DNA of 64,000 nucleotides from Ctena decussata (taxonomy: Eukaryota; Mollusca; Bivalvia; Lucinida; Lucinidae). Below the pieces are notes generated by a model. The model was not told where the DNA came from and did no database searches. It saw only the letters and a program-made list of their open reading frames with translations. The stretch is taken from NCBI GenBank assembly GCA_963989385.1, contig OZ022499.1, positions 75,020,203 through 75,084,202 of the forward strand, read 5' to 3'. The translations under genes and the position numbers were made by a program. Positions 32,076 to 44,410 of this stretch are shown here, in pieces; position 1 is the first letter of the stretch; each line of letters starts with the position of its first letter.

Positions 32076-32935
32076 TGCTTCGGCACTTATCGATAATTAT
32101 CATTCAGTCTCCCCCAGCATTCTCTCTCTCTCTCTGTCACGCTGAAGTTCTTTTCGATAAAGCTCATTTTGTATTCCACATCAGACTCTCTCTCTCTCTC
32201 TCTGTTTCACTGAGGCACCGATCGATAATCCTCCATTCTGCCACAGCATCTTTTCTCCCCTTATCCCCACCTCTCTGTCCGTCGCGCTGATGTGCTCGTC
32301 GATGAAGCTCCTTTCTCCCACGGCAGTCTTTACCTCACTATTATGCTGGGGCGCTAATCGATAAAGATGCTCCATTATCCTAAAACATTCTCTCGCTCTC
32401 TTTCTCTCTCACACTATGTCACAGTGATGCATCCTTCAGTCTTCCACAACATTCCCCCTCCCCCTCCCTACCTCTGTCTAGCTGCGGCGCTTGTCGATAA
32501 TGATCCTTCAGTCTCCTAAAGGATATTCTCTCTTTCTCTCTCTCTCTCTCTCTGCTACGTTGATGCACTTATCGACAATGGTCCTTCTCCAACAACATCG
32601 TCTCACCTTCTCTTACGCGCTGAGGCACTTATCGACAGTGGTCCTTCAGTCTCCCACAGCTGTCTTTCGATCTCTCTCCATCTCTTTCTCTCTCGAATTG
32701 AGGCGCTTTTCTATAATGATCCTTCAGTCTCCCACAGCAGCCCCTCTCTCTGTCGCGCTAAGGCGTTTTCGACAATGAACCTTGAGTCTTTTACAGCAGC
32801 CTCTTTCTCCCATTCCCTCTCTGTCGGGCTAAGGCACTTATCGATTTTAATCCTTCAGTCTCATACCGCAGACTCTATCTAGATATCTCCTTTCGCTTTC
32901 TCTGTCGCGCTCTATCGCTTATCGGTAATGTTCTT

Positions 32936-32979
<44 letters not shown>

Positions 32980-33123
32980 GCACTGACGCGGTAATTGATA
33001 ATGATCCCTCCATCTCCCACAGCAATCTCCCTCATCCTCTATCTTTTTTCTGTTGCGCTCAGGCGTTCTTGATAAAGATCCTTCAGTCTCCAAAGGCTGC
33101 CTGTATCTCTCTGTGTCTCTTTC

Positions 33124-33187
<64 letters not shown>

Positions 33188-33407
33188 GTGCTTCGGCTTT
33201 TTTTAATTATAGTAATACTTCAGTCTCACACAGCATTCTCCTCCCTCTCTCTCTTACGGTTGCGCTGGTGGTGTGCTTATCGATAATGATCCTTCAGTTT
33301 CCTTCAGTATTCTCCCTACCTCTCCATCTCTCTCTTTCTGTTGCTGTTAGGCGCTTATAGATAATGATCCTTCAGTCTAACACAGCATTCCTTCTTCCCC
33401 ACCCTCT

Positions 33408-33452
<45 letters not shown>

Positions 33453-33698
33453 GTCGCGCGCGCTGATGTCTTTTTGATAATGATGCTTCTTTTTCCAACA
33501 ACATTCTCTCTCTCTTTTGTTTGCCCTGAGACACTTATCGATAATGATCCTTCAGGTTCCCACAGCAGACTCCTCCTTTCTCTCTCTCTGTCGCGCTTAT
33601 TGATAATGGTCCTTCAGCTTACCACAGCACCTTCTCTCTCATCTCCTCTGTCTGTCACACTAATGCGCTTATCGATAAGTTTCTTTAGTCTCCCACAG

Positions 33699-33736
<38 letters not shown>

Positions 33737-34729
33737 GTCTTTGACCTACTGAGGCGCTTAGCGATAATATTTCAGTCTCTCAAGGCAGTCTCTCTCCCTC
33801 TCTTCCCCTTTCTCTTTGTCGCGCTGAGGTTCTTTTCGATAATGATCCTTATGACTTCCACAACAATCTCTCTCTCTCTCTTTCTCTCTCTCTTGCTTCG
33901 GCACTAGTTGATGATAATCATTTCGTCTTCTATAGAATTCTATCTCTGTTTTTTTTCTTTCGCGATGATGCGCTTATCGATAATGCTCCTTTAGTCCCCC
34001 ACAGCATTCTCTCCCTCTCTATCTATCTCTATCTCTCTGAAGTGCTGAGTGAGGCTCTTATCGATAATGATCCTTATGTCTCCCCCCCCCCTCCCTCTGT
34101 CTCGTTGAGGCGCTATTCGATAATGATCATTATGTCTCCTACAGCCTCTCTCTCATTCTCTCTCTCTCTGTTACGCTGACACCCATTGATAATTTTCCTC
34201 AGTCTCCCACAGAATTCTTTTTCTCTCTGTCGCGCCGATGCAATTATCTATGATGATCCTCCAGTCTCTCACGGCAGGCTCTCCATTTTTCTCCTCCTCT
34301 CTGTATTTCGCCTTGAGGCACTTATCGATAATAATTCTTCCGGCTCACAAAGCATTATTATCAATGATCCTTCTGTTCCAAAAATCATCTTATCACCTCT
34401 GACGCACTGAGGCACTTATCGACAATGATCATTCAGTCTCCTACGTAGCAGTCTTATTATCTATCTCCATATCTTTCTCTCTCGCACAGAGGCACCTTAC
34501 GATAATGATCATTCAGTCTTCCACAGCAGCCCCTCTATCTCTCGCGCTAAGACGTTTATTGATAATGATCCGTTAGTGTTTTACAGCAGCCTCTATCTCC
34601 CATTCCCTCTCAGTCAGACTAAGGACGTTGTCGATTTTAATCCTTGAGTCTCCCACAGCAGTATCTATCTAGATCTCCCCTCTCGCTTTCTCTGTCGCTC
34701 TCAAGCGCTTATCGGTAATGTTCTTTTGT
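30961..34729. repeat. CT-rich tandem array with ATCGATA-containing units
   Basis: Diverged units of roughly 70-130 bp share GAGGCGCTTATCGATAATG, then ATCCTTCAGTCTCCCACAGC and a run of (CT)n of variable length. Long pure (CT)n runs lie near 31148-31196, 32937-32975, 33134-33180 and 33413-33448. A ~690 bp block is duplicated in tandem: 31005-31694 resembles the sequence starting at 31695, and the same block is also seen in split form at 23.3-31.0 kb. At 30962-31003 and 31672-31712 is a GGGACGTTAAACCC(A) then CCAACCAACC stretch, like the tail of a SINE. The array ends abruptly at the satellite. Confidence 0.8.
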
Positions 34730-37700
34730 CTGCCGCTTTTATTTTATAATATCAGGCATCTCAAACTACCGATATCTCAAAGAAAATTTGCTGGGACCAG
34801 GAAATTTACTTTGAGATATCAGTAGGTTGAAGGTACAGTATTCCCTAAATAGTGTGAGTATTTTTTTCATTCCTTTGAGCATTGCTGGTATACTAAGTTT
34901 GGTGGGAGCGGATATTCATCTCCGGATATTTCAAACTACCGATATCTCGAGGAAAATTTGCTGAGACCAGAAAATTTACTTTGAGATATCAGTAAGTTTG
35001 AGATATTGAGAGTTGACTGTCTGTTGAAGTACAATACATGTTTAAGGTCATATGGACTAGCAAACCGGGTAGACTGGTGCAAAGTTTGAGTATTCTGGCA
35101 TAGTTAGCTTTGTGGGAGGGGACGTTCAACTTTAGGTATTTCAAACTACCGATATCTCAAAGAAAATTTGCTGGGACTAGAAAATTTACTTTGAAATATC
35201 ATTAGTTTGAAGATATCGAGAGTTGACTGTCTGTTGAAATAAATACATGTGTAACGTCAGATGGGACAACAAACAGGAACAGCAAACAGGGTAGACTGTA
35301 TTGCAAAGTTTGAGTATTACTGGCAGAGTAGCTTGGGAGGGGAGGATGATGGGCCAAGCTGCTATGCCAGACATGCTCAAATATGCAATAGCAAACAGTG
35401 TCAATTCAGATGCAATTAATGTAGACTCAGAGAAAGGGGCTCCATACATTTATCTTTAAACTGCAACATGTAACCTTCTTTAGTATCTTTGTGAGTTCCA
35501 TTTTTGCTGCCGCTTTTATTTTATATTTTCAGGCATCTCAAACTACCGATATCCTAAAGAAAATTTGCTGGGACCAGGAAATTTACTTTGAGATATAAGT
35601 AGGTTGAAGCTACAGTATTCCCCAAAATAGTGTGAGTATTTTTTTCATTCCTTTGAGCATTGCTGGCATACTAAGTTAGGTGGGAGGGGATGTTCAACTC
35701 CGGATATCTCAAACTACCGATATCTCGAGGAAAATTTGCTGGGACCAGAAAATTTACTTTGAGATATCAGTAAGTTGGAGATATTGAGAGTTGACTTTCT
35801 GTTGAAGTACAATACATGTTTAAGGTCATATGGACTAGCAAACCGGGTAGACTGGTGCAAAGTTTGAGTATTCTGGCATAGTTAGCTTTGTGGGAGGGGA
35901 CGTCCAACTTTAGGTATTTCAAACTGCCGATACCTCAAAGAAAATTTGCTGGGACTAGAAAATTTACTTTGAAATATCATTAGTTTGAAGATATCGAGAG
36001 TTGACTGCCTGTTGAAATAAATACATGTGTAAGGTCAGATGGGACAACAAACAGGAACAGCAAACAGGGTAGACTGTATTGCCAAGTTTTAGTATAACTG
36101 GCAGAGTAGCTTGGGAGGGGAGGATGATATGCCAAGCTTCTATGCCAGACATGCTCAAATATGCTATAGCAAACAGTGTCAATTCAGATGCAAATAATGC
36201 AGACTCAGAGAAAGGGGCCCCAAACATTCATCTTTAAACTGCAAAATGTAACCTTCTTTAGTATTTTTGTGAGTTCAATTTTTGCTGCCGCTTTTATTTT
36301 ATATTTTCAGGCATCTCAAACTACCGATATCTCAAAGAAAATTTGCTGGGACCAGAAAATTTACTTTGAGATATCAGTAGGTTGAAGGTACAATATTCCC
36401 CAAACTAGTGTGAGTATTTTTTTCATTCCTTTGAGCATTGCTGGCATACTTAGTTTGGTTGGAGGGGATGTTCATCTCCGGATATCTCAAACTACCGATA
36501 TCTCGAGAAAAATTTGCTGGGACCGGAAAATATACTTTGAGACATCTGTAAGTTGGAGATATTGAGAGTTGACTGTCTGTTGAAGTACAATACATGTTTA
36601 AGGTCATATGGACTAGCAAACCGGGTAGACTGGTGCAAAGTTTGAGTATTCTGGCATAGTTAGCTTTGTGGGAGGGGACGTTCAACTTTAGGTATTTCAA
36701 ACTACCGATATCTCAAAGAAAATTTGCTGGGACTAGAAAATTTACTTTGAAATATCATTAGTTTGGAGATATCGAGAGTTGACTGTCTGTTGAAATAAAT
36801 ACATGTGTAAGGTCAGATGGGACAACAAACAGGAACAGCAAACAGGGTAGACTGTATTGCAAAGTTTGCGTATGACTGGCAGAGTAGCTTGAGAGGTTGA
36901 GGATGATGGGCCAAGCTGCTATGCCAGACATGCTCAAATATGCAATAGCAAACAGTGTCAATTCAGATGCAAATAATGTAGACTCAGAGAAAGGGGCCCC
37001 ATACATTTATCTTTAAACTGAAACATTTAACCTTCTTTAGTATCTTTTTAAGTATCTTTGTGAGTTCAATTTAAGCTGCCGCTTTTATTTTATATTTTCA
37101 GGCATCTCAAACTACCGATATCTCAAAGAAAATTTGCTGGGACCAGGAAATTTACTTTGAGATATCAGTAGGTTGAAGGTACAGTATTGCCCAAAATAGT
37201 GTGAGTATTTTTTTCATTCCTTTGAGCATTACTGGCATAGTAATTTTGGTGGGAGGGGATGTTCAACTCCGGATACATCTCAAACTACCGATATCTCAAA
37301 GAAAATTTGCTGGGACCAGGAAATTTACTTTGAGATATCAGTAGGTTGAAGCAACAGTATTCCTCAAAATAGTGTGAGTATTTTTTTTCATTCCTTTGAG
37401 CATTGCTGGCATACTAAGTTTGGTGGGAGGGGATGTTCAACTCCGGATATCTCAAACTACCGATATCTCGAGGAAAATTTTCTGGGGCCAGAAAATTTAC
37501 TTTGAGATATCAGTAAGTTGGAGATATTGAGAGTTGACTGTCTGTTGAAATAAAAACATGTGTAAGGTCAGATGGACTAGCAAACCGGGTAGACTGGTGC
37601 AAAGTTTGAGTATTCTGGCATAGTAAGCTTTGTGGGAGGGGACGTTCAACTTTAGGTATTACTGGCTTGGGAGGGGAGGATGATGGGCCAAGCTGCAAAT

Positions 37701-40700
37701 AATGTAGACTCAGAGAAAATGGCCCCATACATTTATCTTTAAACTGCAACATGAAACCTTCTTTAGTATCTTTGTGAGTTCAATTTTTGCTGCTGCTTTT
37801 ATTTTATATTTTCAGGCATCTCAAACTACCGATATCTCAAAGAAAATTTGCTGGGACCAGGAAATTTACTTTGAGATATCAGTAGGTTGAAGGTACAGTA
37901 TTCCCCAAAATATTGTGAGTATTTTTTTCATTCCTTTGGGCATTGCTGGCATACTAAGTTTGATGGGAGGGGATGTTCAACTCCGGATATCTCAAACTAC
38001 CGATATCTCGAGGAAAATTTGCTGGGACCAGAAAATTTACTTTGAGATATCAGTAAATTGGAGATATTGAGAGTTGACTGTCTGTTGAAGTACAATACAT
38101 GTTTAAGGTCATATGGACTAGCAAACCGGGTAGACTGGTGCAAAGTTTGAGTATTCTGGCATAGTTAGCTTTGTGGGAGGGGACGTTCAACTTTAGGTAT
38201 TTCAAACTACCGATATATCAAAGAAAATTTGATGGGACTAGAAAATGAACTTTGAAATATCATTAGTTTGGAGATATCGAGAGTTGACTGTCTGTTGAAA
38301 TAAATACATGTGTAAGGTCAGATGGGACAACAAATAGGAACAGCAAACAGGGTAGACTGTTTTGCAAAGTTTGAGTATTACTGGCAGAGTAGCATGGGAG
38401 GGGAGGATGATGGGCCAAGCTGCTATGCCAGACATGCTCAAATATGCAATATCAAACAGTGTCAATTCAGATGCAAATAATGTAGACTCAGAGAAAGGGG
38501 CCCCATACATTTATCTTTAAACTGCAACATGTAACCTTCTTTAGTATCTTTGTGAGTTCAATTTTTGCTGCCGCTTTTATTTTATATTTTCAGGCATCTC
38601 AAACTACCGATATCTCAAAGAAAATTTGCTGGGACCAGGAAATTTACTTTGAGATATCAGTAGGTTGAAGGTACAGTATTCCTCAAAATAGTGTGAGTAT
38701 TTTTTTCATTCCTTTGAGCATTGCTGGCATACTAAGTTTGGTGGGAGGGGATGTTCAACTCCGGATATCTCAAACTACCGATATCTCGAGGAAAATTTGC
38801 TGCGACCAGAAAATTTACTTTGAGATATCAGTAAGTTGGAGATATTGAGAGTTGACTGTCTGTTGAAGTACAATACATGTTTAAGGTCATATGGACTAGC
38901 AAACCGGGTAGACTGGTGCAAAGTTTGAGTATTCTGGCATAGTTAGCTTTGTGGGAGGGGACGTTCAACTTTAGGTATTTCAAATTACAGATATCTCAAA
39001 GAAAATTTGCTGGGACTAGAAAATGCACTTTGAAATATCATTAGTTTGAAGATATAGAAAGTTGACTGTCTGTTGAAATAAATACATGTGTAAGGTCAGA
39101 TGGGACAACAAACAGGAACAGCAAACAGGGTAGACTGTATTGCAAAGTTTGAGTATTACTGGCAGAGTAGCTTGGGAGGGGAGGATGATGGGCCAAGCTG
39201 CTATGCCAGACATGCTCAAATATGCAATAGCAAACAGTGTCAATTCAGATGCAAATAATGTAGACTCAGAGAAAGGGGCCCCATACATTTATCTTTAAAC
39301 TGCAACATGTAACCTTCTTTAGTATCTTCGTGAGTTCAATTTTTGCTGCCGCTTTTATTTTATATTTTCAGGCATCTCAAACTACCGATATCTCAAAGAA
39401 AATTTGCTGGGACCAGGAAATTTACTTTGAGATATCAGTAGGTTGAAGGTACAGTATTCCCCAAAATAGTGTGAGTATTTTTTTCATTCCTTTGAGCATT
39501 GCTGGCATACTAAGTTTGATGGTAGGGGATCTTCAACTCCGGATATCTCAAACTACCGATATCTCGAGGAAAATTTGCTGGGACCAGAAAATTTACTTTG
39601 AGATATCAGTAAGTTGGAGATATTGAGAGTTGACTGTCTGATGAAGTACAATACATGTTTAAGGTCATATGGACTAGCAAACCGGGTAGACTTGTGCAAA
39701 GTTTGAGTATTCTGGCATAGTTAGCTTTGTGGGAGGGGACGTTCAACTTTAGGTATTTCAAATTACAGATATCTCAAAGAAAATTTGCTGGGACTAGAAA
39801 ATTTACTTTAAAGTATCATTAGTTTGGAGATATCGAGAGTTGACTGTCTGTTGAAATAAATACATGTGTAAGGACAGATGGGACAACAAACAGGAACAGC
39901 AAACAGGGTAGACTGTATTGCAAAGTTTGAGTATTACTGGCAGAGTAGCTTGGGAGGGGAGGATGATGGGCCAAGCTGCTATGCCAGACATGCTCAAATA
40001 TGCAATAGCAAGCGTGTCAATTCAGATGCAAATAATGTAGACTCATAGAAAGGGGCCCCATACATTTATCTTTAAACTGCAACATGTAACCTTCTTTAGT
40101 ATCTTTGTGAGTTCAATTTTTGCTGCCGCTTTTATTTTATATTTTCAGGCATCTCAAACTACCGATATCTCAAAGAAAATTTGCTGGGACCAGGAAATTT
40201 ACTTTGAGATATCAGTAGGTTGAAGGTACAGTATTCCCCAAAATAGTGAATTTTTTCATTCCTTTGGGCATTGCTGGCATACTAAGTTTGATGGGAGGGG
40301 ATGTTCAACTCCGGATATCTCAAACTGCCGATATCTCGAGGAAAATTTGCTGCGACCAGAAAATTTACTTTGAGATATCAGTAAGTTGGAGATATTGAGA
40401 GTTGACTGTCTGTTGTAGTATAATACATGTTTAAGGTCATATGGACTAGCAAACCGGGTAGACTGGTGCAAATTTTGAGTATTCTGGCATAGTTAGCTTT
40501 GTGGGAGGGGACGTTAAACTTTAGGTATTTCAAACTACCGATATCTCAAAGAAAATTTGCTGGGACTAGAAAATTTACTTTAAAGTATCATCAGTTTGGA
40601 GATATCGAGAGTTGACTGTCTGTTGAAATAAATACATGTGTAAGGTCAGATGGGACAACAAATAGGAACAGCAAACAGGGTAGACTGTATTGCAAAGTTT

Positions 40701-43700
40701 GAGTATTACTGGCAGAGTAGCATGGGAGGGGAGGATGATGGGCCAAGCTGCAATGCCAGACATGCTCAAATATGCAATAGCAAACAGTGTCAATTCAGAT
40801 GCAAATAATGTAGACTCAGAGAAAGGGGCCCCATACATTTATCTTTAAACTGCAACATGTTACCTTCTTTAGTATCTTTGTGAGTTCAATTTTTGCTGCC
40901 GCTTTTATTTTATATTTTCAGGCATCTCAAACTACCCATATCTCAAAGAAAATTTGCTGGGACCAGGAAATTTACTTTGAGATATCAGTAGGTTGAAGGT
41001 ACAGTATTCCCCATAATAGTGTGAGTATTTTTTTCATTCCTTTGGGCATTGCTGGCATACTAAGTTTGATGGGAGGGGATGTTCAACTCCGGATACCTCA
41101 AACTACCGATATCTCGAGGAAATTTGCTGGGACCAGAAAATTTACTTTGAGATATCAGTAAGTTGGAGATATTGAGAGTTGACTGTCTGTTGAAGTACAA
41201 TACATGTTTAAGGTCATATGGACTAGCAAACCGGGTAGACTGGTGCAAAGTTTGAGTATTCTGGCATAGTTAGCTTTGTGGGAGGGGACGTTCAACTTTA
41301 GGTATTTCAAACTACCGATATCTCAAAGAAAATTTGCTGGGACTAGAATATTTACTTTAAAGTATCATTAGTTTGGAGATATCGAGAGTTGACTGTCTGT
41401 TGAAATAAATACATGTGTAAGGTCAGATGGGACAACAAATAGGAACAGCAAACAGGCTAGTCTGTTTTGCAAAGTTTGAGTATTACTGGCAGAGAAGCAT
41501 GGGAGGGGAGGATGATGGGCCAAGCTGCAATGCCAGACATGCTCAAATATGCAATAGCAAACAGTGTCAATTCAGATGCAAATAATGTAGACTCAGAGAA
41601 AGGGGCCGCATACATTTATCTTTAAACTGCAACATGTAACCTTCTTTAGTATCTATGTGAGTTCAATTTTTGCTGCCGCTTTTATTTTATATTTTCAGGC
41701 ATCTCAAACTACCGATATCTCAAAGAAAATTTGCTGGGACCAGGAAATTTACTTTGAGATATCAGTAGGTTGAAGGTACAGTATTCCCCAAAATAGTGTG
41801 AGTATTTTATTCATTCCTTTGAGCATTGCTGGCATACTATGTTTGGTGGATGGGATGTTCAACTCCGGATATCTCAAACTACCGATATCTCGAGGAAAAT
41901 TTGCTGGGACCAGAAAATTTACTTTGAGATATCAGTAAGTTGGAGATATTGAGAGTTGACTGTCTGTTGAAGTACAATACATGTTTAAGGTCATATGGAC
42001 TAGCAAACCGGGTAGACTGGTGCAAAGTTTGAGTATTCTGGCATAGTTAGCTTTGTGGGAGGGGACGTTCAACTTTAGGTATTTCAAACTACCGATATCT
42101 CAATGAAAATTTGCTGGGGCTAGAAAATTTACTTTGAAATATCATTAGTTTGGAGATATCGAGAGTTGACTGTCTGTTGAAATAAAAACATGTGTAAGGT
42201 CAGATGGGACAACAAATAGGAAGAGCAAACAGGATAGACTGTTTTGCAAAGTTTGAGTATTACTGGCAGAATAGCATGTGAGGGGAGGATGATGGGCCAA
42301 GCTGCAATGCCAAACATGCTCAAATATGCAATAGCAAACAGTGTCAATTCAGATGCAAATAATGTAGACTCAGAGAAAGGGGCCCCATACATTTATCTTT
42401 AAACTGCAACAGGTAACCTTCTTTAGTATCTTTGTGAGTTCAATTTTTGCTGCCGCTTTTATTTTATATTTTCAGGCATCTCAAACTACCGATATCTCAA
42501 AGAAAATTTGCTGGGACCAGGAAATTTACTTTGAGATATCAGTAGGTTGAAGGTACAGTATTCCTCAAAATAGTGTGAGTTTTTTTTTCATTCCTTTGAG
42601 CATTGCTGGCATACTAAGTTTGGGTGGAGGGGATGTTCAACTCCGGATATCTCAAACTACCGATATCTCGAGGAAAATTTGCTGGGACCAGAAAATTTAC
42701 TTTGAGATATCAGTAAGTTGGAGATATTAAGAGTTGAATGTCTGTTGAAGTACAATACATGTTTAAGGTCATATGGACTAGCAAACCGGGTAGACTGGTG
42801 CAAAGTTTGAGTATTCTGGCATAGTTAGCTTTGTGGGAGGGGACGTTCAACTTTAGGTATTTCAAACTACCGATATCTCAAAGAAAATTTGCTGGGACCA
42901 GGAAACTTACTTTGAGATATCAGAAGGTTGAAGGTACAGAATTCCCCAAAATAGTGTGAGTATTTTTTTCATTCCTTTGAGCATTGCTGGCATACTAACT
43001 TTGGTGGGAGGGGATGTTCATATCCGGATATCTCAAACTACCGATTTCTCGAGGAAAATTTTCTGGGACCAGAAAATTTACTTTGAGATATCAGTAAGTT
43101 GGAGATATTGAGAGTTGACTGTCTGTTGAAGTACAATACATGTTTAAGGTCATATGGACTAGCAAACCGGGTAGACTGGTGCAAAGTTTGAGTATTCTGG
43201 CATAGTTAGCTTTGTGGGAGGGGATGTTCAACTTTAGGTATTTCAAACTACCGATATATCAAAGAAAATTTGCTGGGACTAGAAAATTTACTTTGAAATA
43301 TCATTAGTTTGGAGATATCGAGAGTTGACTGTCTGTTGAAATAAATACATGTGTAAGGTCAGATGGGACAACAAACAGGAACAGCAAACAGGGTAGACTG
43401 TATTGCAAAGTTTGAGTATTACTGGCAGATTAGCTTGGGAGGGGAGGATGATGGGCCAAGCTGCTATGCCAGACATGCTCAAATATGCAATAGCAAACGT
43501 GTCAATTCAGATGCAAATAATGTAGACTCAGAGAAAGGGGCCCCATACATTTATCTTTAAACTGCAACATGTAACCTTCTTTAGTATCTTTGTGAGTTCA
43601 ATTTTTGCTGCCGCTTTTATTTTATATTTTCAGGCATCTCAAACTACCGATATCTCAAAGAAAATTTGCTGGGACCAGGAAATTTACTTTGAGATATCCG

Positions 43701-44410
43701 TAGGTTGAAGGTACAGTATTCCTCAAAATAGTGTGAGTATTTTTTTCATTCCTTTGAGCATTGCTGGCATACTATGTTTGGTGGGAGGGGATGTTCAACT
43801 CCGGATATCTCAAACTACTGATATCTCTAGATAAAATCTGCTGGGAGCAGAAAATTCATTTGAGATATCAGTAAGTTGGAGATATTGAGAGTTGACTGTC
43901 TGTTGAAGTACAATACATGTTTAAGGTCATATGGACTAGCAAACCGGGTAGACTGGTGCAAAGTTTGAGTATTCTGGCATAGTTAGCTTTGTGGGAGGGG
44001 ATGTTCAACTTTAGGTATTTCAAACTACCGATATCTCAAAGAAAATTTGCTGGGACTAGAAAATGCACTTTGAAATATCATTAGTTTGGAGATATCGAGA
44101 GTTGACTGTCTGTTGAAATAAATACATGTGTAAGGTCAGATGGGACAACAAACAGGAACAGCAAACAGGGTAGACTGTATTGCAAAGTTTGAGTATTACT
44201 GGCAGAGTAGCTTGGGAGGGGAGGATGATGGGCCAAGCTGCTATGCCAGACATGCTCAAATATGCAATAGCAAACGTGTCAATTCAGATGCAAATAATGT
44301 AGACTCAGAGAAAGGGGCCCCATACATTTATCTTTAAACTGCAACATGTAACCTTCTTTAGTATCTTTGTGAGTTCAATTTTTGCTGCCGCTTTTATTTT
44401 ATATTTTCAG
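34730..44410. repeat. Satellite subdomain 1: irregular monomers at the array edge
   Basis: Twelve copies of the C block spaced 728-1,159 bp show more substitutions and rearranged units than the rest. At about 37265-37290 block B is replaced by a second block A. At about 37655 the C hairpin is deleted. At about 42870 a C start runs into an A body, giving an extra ~385 bp A-B pair and a 1.16 kb unit. The switches fall in the shared hairpin sequence. No higher-order periodicity is evident. Confidence 0.8.

Noticed and set aside
31026..33752. Several ORFs rich in Ser-Leu or Arg-Glu across the CT array
   Set aside because: They are translations of (CT)n/(GA)n simple repeats, open because the repeat lacks stops in some frames.
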